Of a stretch of 64,000 nt of DNA, positions 34,893 to 43,720 are shown in pieces. Numbering within the stretch: position 1 is the stretch's first letter; the number at the start of each line of letters is the position of its first letter. Both the position numbers and the translations under genes were made by a program. The DNA comes from an uncultured Clostridia bacterium (GTDB lineage Bacteria > Bacillota > Clostridia > UMGS1810): NCBI GenBank assembly GCA_934454585.1, contig CAKSFP010000010.1, positions 16,517-80,516 on the forward strand, read 5' to 3'. The notes beneath the pieces were generated by a model that was not told the DNA's origin, made no database searches, and saw only the letters and a list, made by a program, of their open reading frames with translations.

Positions 34893-36158
34893 TTAATCCA
34901 AGAAACCTTTATAGTGGCGCATAAGCATCTGCGACTCAATCTGTTTAACAGTTTCAAGCGCAACGCCGACCATAATGAGAAGTGATGTGCCGCCTATTGA
35001 AATGCTGAATCCAATTACCTGTCCGAGTATCATCGGGATAACAGCTACGAGTGCGAGGAAAAGCGCACCTGCAAGCGTTACTCTTGTAAGGATTCTGGTG
35101 ATATAGTCACTTGTCGGCTTGCCGGATCTGATACCCGGAACAGAGCCGCCGTTCTTCTTCATGTTGTTTGCAATTTCAATCGGATTAAACTGAATTGCAG
35201 TATAGAAGTATGTGAAGAATATGATGAGCAGGAAGTATATTATGATATATACCCAACCCGATGATACCTGTCTCCAGAATGTACCCCAGAAACCTGATGT
35301 AGGTGTTCCGGTGAAACTCATTATGGTGGACGGGAACGCCATTATCGACATCGCAAAGATAATCGGAATAACGCCCGCAAGCGCAACTTTGATCGGAATA
35401 TGAGTATTCTGACCGCCGTACATCTTTCTGCCTACCATTCTTTTTGCATACTGAACAGGTATTCTTCTTTCAGCATCGTTGATGAATACAACGAATGCTA
35501 TCATGGCAATTGCAAACACTGCGATTGCTACTACACCCCAGATGTTTATCGCATCGTTGAGGTAGTTCTGATAGATTCCGTAAACCATGCTCGGAACCCT
35601 TGATACTATGCCGGCAAAGATAATCATTGATATACCGTTGCCCACGCCCTTATCCGTGATCTGCTCACCGAGCCACATAAGAAACGCAGTGCCGGCAGTA
35701 AATGTTGCAACAATTGTAATATAGCTAAGCACTCCGGGATGCTCAACAGCGGACTTAAGTCCGAAGTAGAGACCTGTCGCCTGGATGAAAGCAAGTATAA
35801 TTGTTATATATCGTGTCCACTTGGCAATTACCTTTCTGCCTTCCTCGCCTTCCTTGGCAAGTCTCTCGAGAGAGGGGATTGCCACGGTGAGGAGCTGAAG
35901 TATAATTGACGAGTTGATGTACGGTGTAATACTCATTGCAAAAATCGTCGCGTTGCTGAAGGATCCGCCGGAGAAGCTGTCGAGCAAACCAAAGAGGTTG
36001 TTGTCGCTGCTCTCAACGAGAGACTGGAGTACGCTCGCATTCAAGCCCGGCACCGGGATGAATGTTCCGAGTCTGAATATTACTATCATTACCAGTGTGT
36101 AAAGCATTCTTTTTCGGAGATCAGGGATTTTCCACGCATTTCTCAGAGTCTGAAACAC
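34893..36158 (-). CDS. secY: Protein translocase subunit SecY
   Basis: 421 residues with ten predicted membrane helices, starting from a GTG codon just after the rplO stop, with GAGGTGAT inside the end of rplO as ribosome site. Plug and lateral-gate regions are intact (FIPVPGLNASVLQ, NGISMIIFAGIVSRVP, GKPTSDYITRILTRVT). Forms the Sec channel in the cytoplasmic membrane. Standard spc-operon position. Confidence 0.98.
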   Translation of the reverse strand: MFQTLRNAWKIPDLRKRMLYTLVMIVIFRLGTFIPVPGLNASVLQSLVESSDNNLFGLLDSFSGGSFSNATIFAMSITPYINSSIILQLLTVAIPSLERLAKEGEEGRKVIAKWTRYITIILAFIQATGLYFGLKSAVEHPGVLSYITIVATFTAGTAFLMWLGEQITDKGVGNGISMIIFAGIVSRVPSMVYGIYQNYLNDAINIWGVVAIAVFAIAMIAFVVFINDAERRIPVQYAKRMVGRKMYGGQNTHIPIKVALAGVIPIIFAMSIMAFPSTIMSFTGTPTSGFWGTFWRQVSSGWVYIIIYFLLIIFFTYFYTAIQFNPIEIANNMKKNGGSVPGIRSGKPTSDYITRILTRVTLAGALFLALVAVIPMILGQVIGFSISIGGTSLLIMVGVALETVKQIESQMLMRHYKGFLD

Positions 36159-36159
36159 T

Positions 36160-36600
36160 TTACATCACCTCAACCTTTCCGCCGGCAGCTTCGATTTTTT
36201 CTTTAGCGGAACCGGTAAACTTGGCAGCCTTAACGGTGAGTTTTTTCTCAATATTTCCGTTTCCGAGAATTTTAACACCGTCAAGAGACTTTTTGATAAT
36301 GCCTGCGTCAATGAGTGCCTGTGCGTCTACAACCGCACCGTTGTCAAACTTATTGAGGTCTGACACATTGACCTGTGCATAGCTCTTTGCAAATATATTG
36401 TTGAAACCGCGTTTCGGCAGTCTTCTGTAGATAGGCATCTGACCGCCTTCAAAACCGATTCTTACACCGCCGCCGCTTCTTGCTTTCTGACCTTTGTGAC
36501 CGCGGCCCGCAGTCTTGCCGTTACCTGAACCGTGTCCTCTGCCTTTTCTCTTGGCGTCTTTTGTAGCGCCCTGTGTCGGCTGAAGTTCAAATAATTTCAT
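36160..36600 (-). CDS. rplO: 50S ribosomal protein L15
   Basis: 146 residues with the Gly-rich N-terminal extension (KRKGRGHGSGNGKTAGRGHK) that reaches into the 50S core, and a normal C-terminal globular domain. Ends one base before the secY GTG. Confidence 0.98.
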   Translation of the reverse strand: MKLFELQPTQGATKDAKRKGRGHGSGNGKTAGRGHKGQKARSGGGVRIGFEGGQMPIYRRLPKRGFNNIFAKSYAQVNVSDLNKFDNGAVVDAQALIDAGIIKKSLDGVKILGNGNIEKKLTVKAAKFTGSAKEKIEAAGGKVEVM

Positions 36601-36618
36601 TTAGAGCACCTCCTTTGA

Positions 36619-36798
36619 TTATATTTCTTCGACGCTTACCAAATGATTCACCTTTTTAGTCATACCTATGATTGCAGGTGTGGCTTCGTGAACTTTTTCG
36701 TCTCTGATTTTCTTTAGTCCGAGAGCAGCAACAGTTGCTATCTGGTCTTTTTTATAACCGATAGGGCTCTTTACTAAAGTAACTTTAATTTTAGCCAT
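36619..36798 (-). CDS. rpmD: 50S ribosomal protein L30
   Basis: A 59-residue gene between rpsE and rplO, beginning MAKIKVTLVKSPIGYKKDQI and ending VNHLVSVEEI. Ribosome site AGGAGG precedes the ATG. Sequence and position are both standard for short bacterial L30. Confidence 0.96.
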   Translation of the reverse strand: MAKIKVTLVKSPIGYKKDQIATVAALGLKKIRDEKVHEATPAIIGMTKKVNHLVSVEEI

Positions 36799-36835
36799 TG
36801 TTTCGTCCTCCTAAATTTATAAACATTGCAGCTCA

Positions 36836-37336
36836 TTAACCGAGCAGTTCTTCAACTGTCTTGCCGCGCAGCGCTGCGATTTCTTCAGCTACTTTGAGGC
36901 TCTTGAGACCTTCGATTGTTGCGCTGACAAGGTTGTGAGGATTGTTGGAACGAAGTGACTTTGTTCTGATGTCGCGAATACCGGCAAGCTCAACCACGCT
37001 ACGCGCGCATCCGCCTGCGATAACGCCGGTACCGGGGGCAGCGGGTTTAAGAAGTACTTTTCCTGCGCCGAATTCGCCGATAACCTCGTGAGCTATGGTA
37101 GTGCCAACCATCGGAACCGTAATCATATTTTTCTTGGCATCCTCGATTGCCTTTCTGACTGCATCCGGGATTTCGGCAGCCTTGCCTGTGCCTACGCCGA
37201 CATGACCGTTCTCGTCGCCGACAACCATGAGCACTGCAAATCTGAAGGTTCTGCCGCCCTTTACAACCTTGGCAACACGATTTATGCTAACTATCTTTTC
37301 TTTTAAGTCTAATGTGTCCGGATTAAATTTTTCCAT
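36836..37336 (-). CDS. rpsE: 30S ribosomal protein S5
   Basis: 166 residues; double-stranded RNA-binding N-domain (KEKIVSINRVAKVVKGGR) and C-domain (KPAAPGTGVIAGG, RSVVELAGIRD). Involved in decoding fidelity. GGAGG lies shortly before the ATG. Confidence 0.98.
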   Translation of the reverse strand: MEKFNPDTLDLKEKIVSINRVAKVVKGGRTFRFAVLMVVGDENGHVGVGTGKAAEIPDAVRKAIEDAKKNMITVPMVGTTIAHEVIGEFGAGKVLLKPAAPGTGVIAGGCARSVVELAGIRDIRTKSLRSNNPHNLVSATIEGLKSLKVAEEIAALRGKTVEELLG

Positions 37337-37357
37337 AAAAGCTTTTCAACCTCCTTC

Positions 37358-37726
37358 TTAGAATTCTAAGCCGCCTTCTCTGGCGCCGGCTGCGAGTTCT
37401 GCTACTCTGCCGTGATATATATATCCGCTTCTGTCAAATACAACATTCTTTATACCTTTTTCCAAAGCTCTCTTTGCAACAAGTATTCCGACTTCCTTGG
37501 CAGCCTCTTTGTTTCCGCCGAAGCTTACCTTTTCTTTGATTTCCTTATCCAGTGTGGACGCAGAAACTAAGGTGTTGCCGGTAGTGTCGTCAATAACCTG
37601 TGCGTATACATTGCTGTTGGAGCGAAATACATTCAGTCTTGGACGGGCAGGAGTTCCGGAAATATTTTTTCTTACTCTATAATGTCTTTTAATTCTTGCA
37701 GCATTACTGTCTTTTTTCTTTATCAT
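37358..37726 (-). CDS. rplR: 50S ribosomal protein L18
   Basis: 122 residues; basic N-terminus (KKDSNAARIKRHYRVRK) followed by the 5S rRNA-binding fold (RPRLNVFRSNSNVYAQV and FDRSGYIYHGRV). Spc-operon position between rplF and rpsE. Confidence 0.98.
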   Translation of the reverse strand: MIKKKDSNAARIKRHYRVRKNISGTPARPRLNVFRSNSNVYAQVIDDTTGNTLVSASTLDKEIKEKVSFGGNKEAAKEVGILVAKRALEKGIKNVVFDRSGYIYHGRVAELAAGAREGGLEF

Positions 37727-37750
37727 TATCGTTTACTCCTTTCTGGCACC

Positions 37751-38296
37751 TTATTTCTTAGCACCGGTCTTTCCTTCTTTGCGTCTGATAACTTCATCGG
37801 CATACTTAATACCTTTGCCCTTATAAGGCTCGGGGAGTCTCTTTTCTCTGATAACAGCGGCAACCTGACCTACAACCTGCTTGTCGATACCCTTTACAAT
37901 GATTGTGTTGGGGTTCGGAGCTTCGAGTGTGTAGTCCTCACCGTCTTCAACCGTTACGGGATGTGAATATCCCAGGTTGAGTGTGAGCACCTTGCCTGAC
38001 TTTGCGCATCTGTAGCCGACACCGTTTATCTCAAGGGTCTTTTCAAAGCCGTCTGTAACGCCCACAACCATGTTGTGAAGCAGTGATCTTGTAAGACCGT
38101 GCAGAGCTTTGTGTTCCTTGTCCTCAGAAGGTCTCTCAACGATAACCTTGCTGCCGTCAACAGTAATCTTCATATCTTTGTGAAGTGTCTTTGTAAGTGT
38201 GCCCTTGGGGCCCTTTACCGTCACTTCGTTATTATTACCAACCTGAACAGTAACGCCGGATGGAATATCTATTGGCATTCTTCCTATTCTGGACAA
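37751..38296 (-). CDS. rplF: 50S ribosomal protein L6 (TTG start)
   Basis: 181 residues from the TTG at 38296, which lies 8 bases after AGGAGG and gives the canonical SRIGRMPIDIPSGV N-terminus. A GTG nine bases upstream sits inside the ribosome site and is unlikely. C-terminal PYKGKGIKYADEVIRRKEGK is the usual L6 end. The use of TTG may tune translation. Confidence 0.95.
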   Translation of the reverse strand: MSRIGRMPIDIPSGVTVQVGNNNEVTVKGPKGTLTKTLHKDMKITVDGSKVIVERPSEDKEHKALHGLTRSLLHNMVVGVTDGFEKTLEINGVGYRCAKSGKVLTLNLGYSHPVTVEDGEDYTLEAPNPNTIIVKGIDKQVVGQVAAVIREKRLPEPYKGKGIKYADEVIRRKEGKTGAKK

Positions 38297-38316
38297 TTTG
38301 TTCACCTCCTAAAATC

Positions 38317-38715
38317 TTACCAAACGAATGCTAAAACTTCACCGCCGACATTAGCCTTGCGAGCCTCTTTGTCGGTCATGATGCCTTTGGAAGTGGAAAT
38401 GATTGCAATTCCAAGCCCTCTGAGCACTCTCGGCAGTTCTTCTTTGTTTGCGTATACTCTGAGTCCCGGCTTACTAACTCTTTTAAGACCGGATATAACC
38501 TTTGTCTTGTTAGCGCCGTACTTGAGTGTGATATCTATAACACCCTGCAAACCGTCTTCTTTTACATCATAAGCGCTGATGTAACCTTCATCAAGCAGAA
38601 TCTTTGCTATTGCAATCTTAGTCTTTGATGCGGGAACCGAAACGGTCTCGTGCTTTGCAGTGTTTGCATTTCTGATACGAGTGAGCATATCAGCGATTGG
38701 ATCGGTAATTTGCAT
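38317..38715 (-). CDS. rpsH: 30S ribosomal protein S8
   Basis: 132 residues, begins MQITDPIADMLTRIRNANTA and ends GIMTDKEARKANVGGEVLAFVW, typical S8 termini. In E. coli S8 represses the spc operon; a matching leader site was not looked for in detail here. Confidence 0.98.
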   Translation of the reverse strand: MQITDPIADMLTRIRNANTAKHETVSVPASKTKIAIAKILLDEGYISAYDVKEDGLQGVIDITLKYGANKTKVISGLKRVSKPGLRVYANKEELPRVLRGLGIAIISTSKGIMTDKEARKANVGGEVLAFVW

Positions 38716-38748
38716 TGTGTGCTACCTCCTTTTTCTAATATATAAAAC

Positions 38749-38934
38749 TTACCAACTTGCTTTCTTAACGCCCGGAATCTGACCTTTGTAAGCCAGCTCT
38801 CTGAAGCAGATACGGCAGATGCCGAACTTTCTCAGATATGCATGAGGTCTTCCGCAGATTTTGCATCTGGTATATTCACGGGTCTTATATTTCTGTGGTT
38901 TTTGCTGTTTCAAAATCATTGATTTTTTTGCCAT
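38749..38934 (-). CDS. rpsN: 30S ribosomal protein S14, zinc type (type Z)
   Basis: 61 residues from the ATG at 38934; in-frame upstream codons have no ribosome site. Zinc ligands Cys24, Cys27, Cys40 and Cys43 (RCKICGRPH and GICRICFREL) mark the short zinc form. Located between rplE and rpsH. Confidence 0.97.
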   Translation of the reverse strand: MAKKSMILKQQKPQKYKTREYTRCKICGRPHAYLRKFGICRICFRELAYKGQIPGVKKASW

Positions 38935-38950
38935 TGTGAATACCCTCCTC

Positions 38951-39493
38951 TCACGCCTTAGTAAATGGAGCACCGAACAGTGTAAGAAGCTCTCTTGCTT
39001 CCTCATCTGTCTTTGCAGTTGTTGTAAAGATGATGTCCATTCCTCTGATTTTGTCTATCTTATCATAGTCGATTTCCGGGAATATGAGCTGTTCTTTAAT
39101 TCCGAGCGCATAGTTACCTCTGCCGTCAAAAGAGTTCGGGTTGATACCGCGGAAGTCTCTTACACGGGGAAGGGCTATGCTGAACAGTCTGTCCATGAAT
39201 TCGTACATCTTGTCACTTCTGAGCGTAACCTTGCAGCCGATGTTCATACCTTCTCTGATTTTGAAGTTTGCAACGGACTTTTTAGCCTTGGTTACAACAG
39301 GTTTCTGACCTGTGATAGCCGCAAGATCTGTCATTGCAGCCTCAAGTGCTTTGGCGTTGTCTTTTGCCTCGCCCACACCGATATTTATAACGATTTTGTC
39401 AAGCTTTGGAATTTCCATCGGGCTCTTGTATCCGAACTTTTCCATAAGAGCCGCCCTGACTTCGTTTTCATATTTTGCTCTCATTCTGATCAT
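38951..39493 (-). CDS. rplE: 50S ribosomal protein L5
   Basis: 180 residues with the L5 core KLDKIVINIGVG and the C-terminal GMDIIFTTTAKTDEEARELL. Binds 5S rRNA. GGAGG lies 10 bases before the start. Confidence 0.98.
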   Translation of the reverse strand: MIRMRAKYENEVRAALMEKFGYKSPMEIPKLDKIVINIGVGEAKDNAKALEAAMTDLAAITGQKPVVTKAKKSVANFKIREGMNIGCKVTLRSDKMYEFMDRLFSIALPRVRDFRGINPNSFDGRGNYALGIKEQLIFPEIDYDKIDKIRGMDIIFTTTAKTDEEARELLTLFGAPFTKA

Positions 39494-39516
39494 GTGCGAT
39501 AATCCTCCTTCCTATA

Positions 39517-39843
39517 TCAGTCATCAAATACTTCTAAACAGTTTTTGCAATATCTTGCCTTGTTGCCGTCGGCAAGAATCTTGTAACCGATACGGGTCGG
39601 CTTGCCGCACTTATTGCATATATGCATAACCTTGCTTGCATATATGGGGGCTTCCTGGTGGATGATACCGCCCACATCGCCGGCTTTTCTCGGCTTGGTG
39701 TGCTTGGTAACCATGTTGACGCCCTCAACGATAACTGTTCTCTTGTTTATACCTACGGACAAAACATTACCCTTTTTGCCCTTATCTTTACCGGAGATAA
39801 CTACTACATTATCACCTTTTTTTATATGAACTCTGTTTTTCAT
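39517..39843 (-). CDS. rplX: 50S ribosomal protein L24
   Basis: 108 residues: KOW motif near the N-terminus (VHIKKGDNVVVISGKDKGK) and a C-terminal four-cysteine ribbon (CNKCGKPTRIGYK, then YCKNC), so it probably binds zinc. Assembly initiator of the 50S subunit. Confidence 0.98.
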   Translation of the reverse strand: MKNRVHIKKGDNVVVISGKDKGKKGNVLSVGINKRTVIVEGVNMVTKHTKPRKAGDVGGIIHQEAPIYASKVMHICNKCGKPTRIGYKILADGNKARYCKNCLEVFDD

Positions 39844-39864
39844 TTCTTTAAGCCACCTCCTTGT

Positions 39865-40233
39865 TTACAGAACTTCCGGTGCCAATGATAAAATCTTCAT
39901 ATACTCGTTGTCTCTAAGCTCACGGGCAATAGGTCCGAATATACGGGTACCTCTGGGGGTTTTATCATCTTTTATAATAACTGCTGCGTTCTCGTCGAAC
40001 TTGATGTAAGTGCCGTCATTGCGTCTAACGCCGTTTACGCTTCTTACCACAACAGCTTTAACAACATCACCTTTTTTAACAACACCACCGGGTGTTGCTT
40101 TTTTAACGGAAGCAACTACAACATCGCCGATGTTTGCATATTTTCTTTTGCTGCCGCCCATTACTCTGATACACATAAGCTCTTTGGCGCCTGTGTTGTC
40201 AGCAACCTTTAATAAAGTCTGCGGTTGAATCAT
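39865..40233 (-). CDS. rplN: 50S ribosomal protein L14
   Basis: 122 residues, begins MIQPQTLLKVADNTGAKELM and ends ELRDNEYMKILSLAPEVL, a complete L14. Confidence 0.98.
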   Translation of the reverse strand: MIQPQTLLKVADNTGAKELMCIRVMGGSKRKYANIGDVVVASVKKATPGGVVKKGDVVKAVVVRSVNGVRRNDGTYIKFDENAAVIIKDDKTPRGTRIFGPIARELRDNEYMKILSLAPEVL

Positions 40234-40254
40234 ATGACTCTCTCCTTCCTATGA

Positions 40255-40509
40255 TTATTGAGCTTTTTCAACTACTTCAACAAGTCTCCATCTCTTGTCC
40301 TTAGAGATAGGTCTTGTCTCCATAACCTTTACTCTGTCACCGATATGAGCTACCTGATTTTCATCATGAGCCTTCAGTTTGTATGTCTTTTTAACGATCT
40401 TGCTGTACAGCTTGTGCTTAACGCTGTATTCTATAGCAACGACGATTGTCTTGTCCATCTTGTCGCTGACAACCTTGCCGATTCTGGTTTTCCTGTAATT
40501 ACGCTCCAC
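40255..40509 (-). CDS. rpsQ: 30S ribosomal protein S17
   Basis: 84 residues with RKTRIGKVVSDKMDKTIVV at the N-terminus and the OB-fold end KDKRWRLVEVV. Complete. Confidence 0.98.
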   Translation of the reverse strand: MERNYRKTRIGKVVSDKMDKTIVVAIEYSVKHKLYSKIVKKTYKLKAHDENQVAHIGDRVKVMETRPISKDKRWRLVEVVEKAQ

Positions 40510-40529
40510 TTAGAATTCCTCCTCTCTTA

Positions 40530-40730
40530 TTAAACGGTCTGTTTTAATTCTCTTTCACGAAGGATTGTCTTTATCTTAGCGATGGTTCGCTTAACATCAG
40601 TAATTACTCTCGGATTGTCGAGCTGATTTGTGGCATGCTGAAATCTCAGGTTAAACAATTCAGCCTTCAATTCATCTAACTTCTGATTCAATTCCATGTC
40701 AGTAAGATCTCTTATTTCATTAATTTTCAC
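40530..40730 (-). CDS. rpmC: 50S ribosomal protein L29 (GTG start)
   Basis: 66 residues from the GTG at 40730, giving the canonical KINEIRDLTDMELNQKLDE start. The open frame extends upstream but has no further suitable start. The start lies inside the end of rplP, so the two genes overlap by 11 bp and are translationally coupled. Confidence 0.94.
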   Translation of the reverse strand: MKINEIRDLTDMELNQKLDELKAELFNLRFQHATNQLDNPRVITDVKRTIAKIKTILRERELKQTV

Positions 40731-41160
40731 TCGAATCACCGTCCATTTCCTGATCTTGCTTTGATACAATTTTGCATCTTATCGGGAGTTTGTGGATTGC
40801 AAGACGGAGTGCCTCTTTGGCAACAGCCTCGCTTACGCCGCCGATTTCGAACATGATTCTGCCCGGCTTAACAACGGCAACCCAATACTCCGGTGAACCT
40901 TTACCGGAACCCATTCGGGTTTCAGCCGGCTTTTCGGTTACGGGCTTGTCGGGGAATATCTTTATCCAAACCTGACCGCCTCTCTTTGTGTAACGAGTCA
41001 TGGCAATACGGGCTGCTTCAATCTGATTGCTGGTGATCCAAGCCGGCTCAAGAGCCTGAATGCCGTACTCACCGTAAGCAATCTTGTTACCACGCGATGC
41101 CTGACCTTTCATGCGGCCTCTCATTACTCTTCTGTATTTAACTCTCTTAGGTAACAACAT
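40720..41160 (-). CDS. rplP: 50S ribosomal protein L16
   Basis: 146 residues, begins MLLPKRVKYRRVMRGRMKGQ. Core KIFPDKPVTEKPAETRMGSG is intact. The tail after the normal end is a few residues longer and acidic (DGDSSEN), and carries the rpmC start. Confidence 0.97.
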   Translation of the reverse strand: MLLPKRVKYRRVMRGRMKGQASRGNKIAYGEYGIQALEPAWITSNQIEAARIAMTRYTKRGGQVWIKIFPDKPVTEKPAETRMGSGKGSPEYWVAVVKPGRIMFEIGGVSEAVAKEALRLAIHKLPIRCKIVSKQDQEMDGDSSEN

Positions 41161-41162
41161 GA

Positions 41163-41843
41163 TTATCTGCCTCCTTTACTCTTTCTACCCTCGTTCTGCT
41201 TAGGAGCTGCAGCGGTTTTCAGCACTTCACCTTTGTAGATCCATACCTTAACGCCTATTTTACCGTAAGTGGTGTCTGCCTCTGCAAAACCGTAATCGAT
41301 ATCTGCACGAAGTGTCTGAAGCGGAATAGTACCTTCATGATACTGCTCACATCTTGCAATTTCGGCACCGCCGAGTCTGCCGGAGCAAGCCGTCTTGATA
41401 CCCTTTGCACCCATCTTCATGGCTCTCTGCATAACCTGCTTCATGGCTCTTCTAAAGGAGATTCTTCTCTCAAGCTGCGATGCAATGTTCTCTGCAACGA
41501 GCTGTGCGTCAACTTCTGCATTCCTAACTTCTACAATGTCGATGATGACATTTTTGTTTATAAGTTTTTCTACGCTTGCTTTGATCTTATCCTTTTCTGC
41601 GCCGTTCTTACCGATAAGGATACCCGGCTTTGCAGTGTGGATGTGGATTCTTACCTTATTATCGTTTCTTTCTATTTCAATCTTGGAAATACCTGCTGAG
41701 AAAAGAGACTTTTTAAGGAATTTTCTGATTTTATAATCTTCAACGAGCAAATCGCCGAAGTCTTTTTTATCGGCATACCATTTGGAATCCCAATCTTTGA
41801 TAACACCGACTCTTACTCCGTGTGGATGTACTTTCTGACCCAA
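41163..41843 (-). CDS. rpsC: 30S ribosomal protein S3
   Basis: 226 residues: N-terminal MGQKVHPHGVRVGVIKDWDS, KH domain with LIGKNGAEKDKI, and the C-terminal domain ending in a basic tail. The invariant KH GXXG loop is present as GKNG. mRNA entry-channel protein. Confidence 0.98.
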   Translation of the reverse strand: MGQKVHPHGVRVGVIKDWDSKWYADKKDFGDLLVEDYKIRKFLKKSLFSAGISKIEIERNDNKVRIHIHTAKPGILIGKNGAEKDKIKASVEKLINKNVIIDIVEVRNAEVDAQLVAENIASQLERRISFRRAMKQVMQRAMKMGAKGIKTACSGRLGGAEIARCEQYHEGTIPLQTLRADIDYGFAEADTTYGKIGVKVWIYKGEVLKTAAAPKQNEGRKSKGGR

Positions 41844-41860
41844 GGTTCTTTCCTCCTATC

Positions 41861-42211
41861 TTATTCTTTTTCTTTCAATACAACAGTGATATGGCTTGTT
41901 CTTTTTCTTATTCTGAACGCCCTACCCTGTGCTCTGGGCATAATTCTTTTGAGTGTCGGGCCCTGGTTTGCATAGATTTCGGCAACATAAAGCTTATCAA
42001 CATCCATGTTGTGATTGTTCTGCGCATTTGCGATTGCCGAATTCAACAGCTTTTCTACGATTTCTGCTCCTGCTTTGGGAGTGAACTTGAGAATAGCCAG
42101 AGCTTCGCCGACCGATTTATTTCTTATAAGGTCTATAACGATCTTAACTTTCCTTGAAGAAATACGAGCATAACTCAATTTAGCTCTTGCTTCATTTACG
42201 ACTGCTTCCAT
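41861..42211 (-). CDS. rplV: 50S ribosomal protein L22
   Basis: 116 residues; RISSRKVKIVIDLIRNKSV at the N-terminus and the extended exit-tunnel hairpin (PTLKRIMPRAQGRAFRIRKR). Complete. Confidence 0.98.
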   Translation of the reverse strand: MEAVVNEARAKLSYARISSRKVKIVIDLIRNKSVGEALAILKFTPKAGAEIVEKLLNSAIANAQNNHNMDVDKLYVAEIYANQGPTLKRIMPRAQGRAFRIRKRTSHITVVLKEKE

Positions 42212-42245
42212 TCGTAAAATCCTCCTCTCTTAAATAGGATATTTA

Positions 42246-42524
42246 TTATTTTGCGTTTGTTGTCTTGCCGCCGGCATGACCCTTGAATGTTCTTGTGGGT
42301 GCAAATTCGCCGAGCTTGTGTCCAACCATGTCCTCGCTCACATAAACCGGAACATGCTTTCTGCCGTCATGAACAGCGATTGTGTGGCCGACCATGTCGG
42401 GGTATATAGTAGACGGTCTTGACCAGGTCTTGATAACTCTCTTTTCACCGGCCTCGTTCATCTCAACAATTCTTTTCATAAGTCTTTCTTCAACGAAAGG
42501 TCCTTTTTTAAGTGATCTACCCAT
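42246..42524 (-). CDS. rpsS: 30S ribosomal protein S19
   Basis: 92 residues, begins MGRSLKKGPFVEERLMKRI and contains TWSRPSTIYPDMVGHTIAVH. Complete. Confidence 0.98.
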   Translation of the reverse strand: MGRSLKKGPFVEERLMKRIVEMNEAGEKRVIKTWSRPSTIYPDMVGHTIAVHDGRKHVPVYVSEDMVGHKLGEFAPTRTFKGHAGGKTTNAK

Positions 42525-42574
42525 TAATACTTTACCTCCTTCCGGAAATATGTCAGGCTGAGATTAGCCTGAAA

Positions 42575-43408
42575 CTATCTGCCGTTTCTCTTTTTAACAA
42601 TATATTTGTTGCTGTGCTTGTTCTTCTTGCGGGTCTTGTAACCGAGTGTAGGTTTACCCCAAGGAGTAACAGGTCCCGGCATACCGACAGGCGACTTTCC
42701 TTCTCCACCGCCGTGAGGGTGATCGCAGGGGTTCATAACAACACCGCGGACGGTAGGTCTCCATCCCATGTGTCTCTTACGGCCTGCTTTACCGATTGAC
42801 ATATTCTCATGATCGAGATTGCCCACCTGACCGATTGTGGCTTTGCATTCAAGGCTTACCATTCTGACTTCGCCCGAGGGAAGTCTAACCTGTGCATAGC
42901 CGTTCTCCTTTGCCATAAGCTGAGCGCTGTTTCCTGCAGCTCTTACAAGCTGTGCGCCTCTGCCCGGGAAAAGCTCTATGTTGTGGATAAGTGTACCTAC
43001 GGGGATGCTCTTTATCTTGAGCGCATTGCCCGGCTTTATGTCCGCGCCGTCGCCCGAGCAGATTACATCGCCGACTTTGAGGCCGTGGGGAGCGATGATA
43101 TAGCTCTTTACGCCGTCCTCGTACTGAATAAGTGCGATATATGCGCTTCTGTTAGGATCGTACTCGATTGACTGAACAGTAGCGTTTACACCGTCTTTAA
43201 GTCTCTTAAAATCAACTACTCTGTATTTAGTTCTGTTTCCGCCGCCTCTGTGACGAACGGTAATTCTACCGTATGAGTTTCTTCCGGAATGCTTCTTGAG
43301 CGGTTCCAGCAAGGACTTCTCCGGTGCAACCTTTGAAAGTTCTTCAAATGTAGAAACAGTCATAAATCTGCGAGCAGGTGATGTAGGATTAAATTTTCTC
43401 ATTGCCAT
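42575..43408 (-). CDS. rplB: 50S ribosomal protein L2
   Basis: 277 residues with RHRGGGNRTKYRVVDFKR and the C-terminal MNPCDHPHGGGEGKSPVG loop carrying the conserved His residues near the peptidyl-transferase centre. Complete. Confidence 0.98.
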   Translation of the reverse strand: MAMRKFNPTSPARRFMTVSTFEELSKVAPEKSLLEPLKKHSGRNSYGRITVRHRGGGNRTKYRVVDFKRLKDGVNATVQSIEYDPNRSAYIALIQYEDGVKSYIIAPHGLKVGDVICSGDGADIKPGNALKIKSIPVGTLIHNIELFPGRGAQLVRAAGNSAQLMAKENGYAQVRLPSGEVRMVSLECKATIGQVGNLDHENMSIGKAGRKRHMGWRPTVRGVVMNPCDHPHGGGEGKSPVGMPGPVTPWGKPTLGYKTRKKNKHSNKYIVKKRNGR

Positions 43409-43429
43409 GTCCTTTTTCCTCCTTTTCGA

Positions 43430-43720
43430 TTAAGCCATTCCGTCAAAGAATTCTATGGTCTTGCTGTCCTGTGTGAGCTTAACTACGGCTTTCTTGTAGT
43501 CAGGTCTCTTGCCGGATGTAGCACCCATTCTCTTGATTTTTCCCTGTACTCTGAGTGTAGTAACCTTTTCAACCTTAACGCCGAAGATTTCTTCTACAGC
43601 TTTAGCTATCTCTATCTTGTTGGCATTGATGTTTACTTTGAATGTGTACTTTCTGTCTGCCAACTGATCCATGCTTTTTTCAGAGATTACGGGTTTAATA
43701 ATGATATCGTGCTTATTCAT
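43430..43720 (-). CDS. rplW: 50S ribosomal protein L23
   Basis: 96 residues from the ATG at 43720; GAGGAGGT, 8 bases upstream, lies in the end of rplD, whose stop is overlapped by 8 bp. Contains KPVISEKSMDQLADRKYTF. It forms the nascent-chain exit docking site. Confidence 0.96.
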   Translation of the reverse strand: MNKHDIIIKPVISEKSMDQLADRKYTFKVNINANKIEIAKAVEEIFGVKVEKVTTLRVQGKIKRMGATSGKRPDYKKAVVKLTQDSKTIEFFDGMA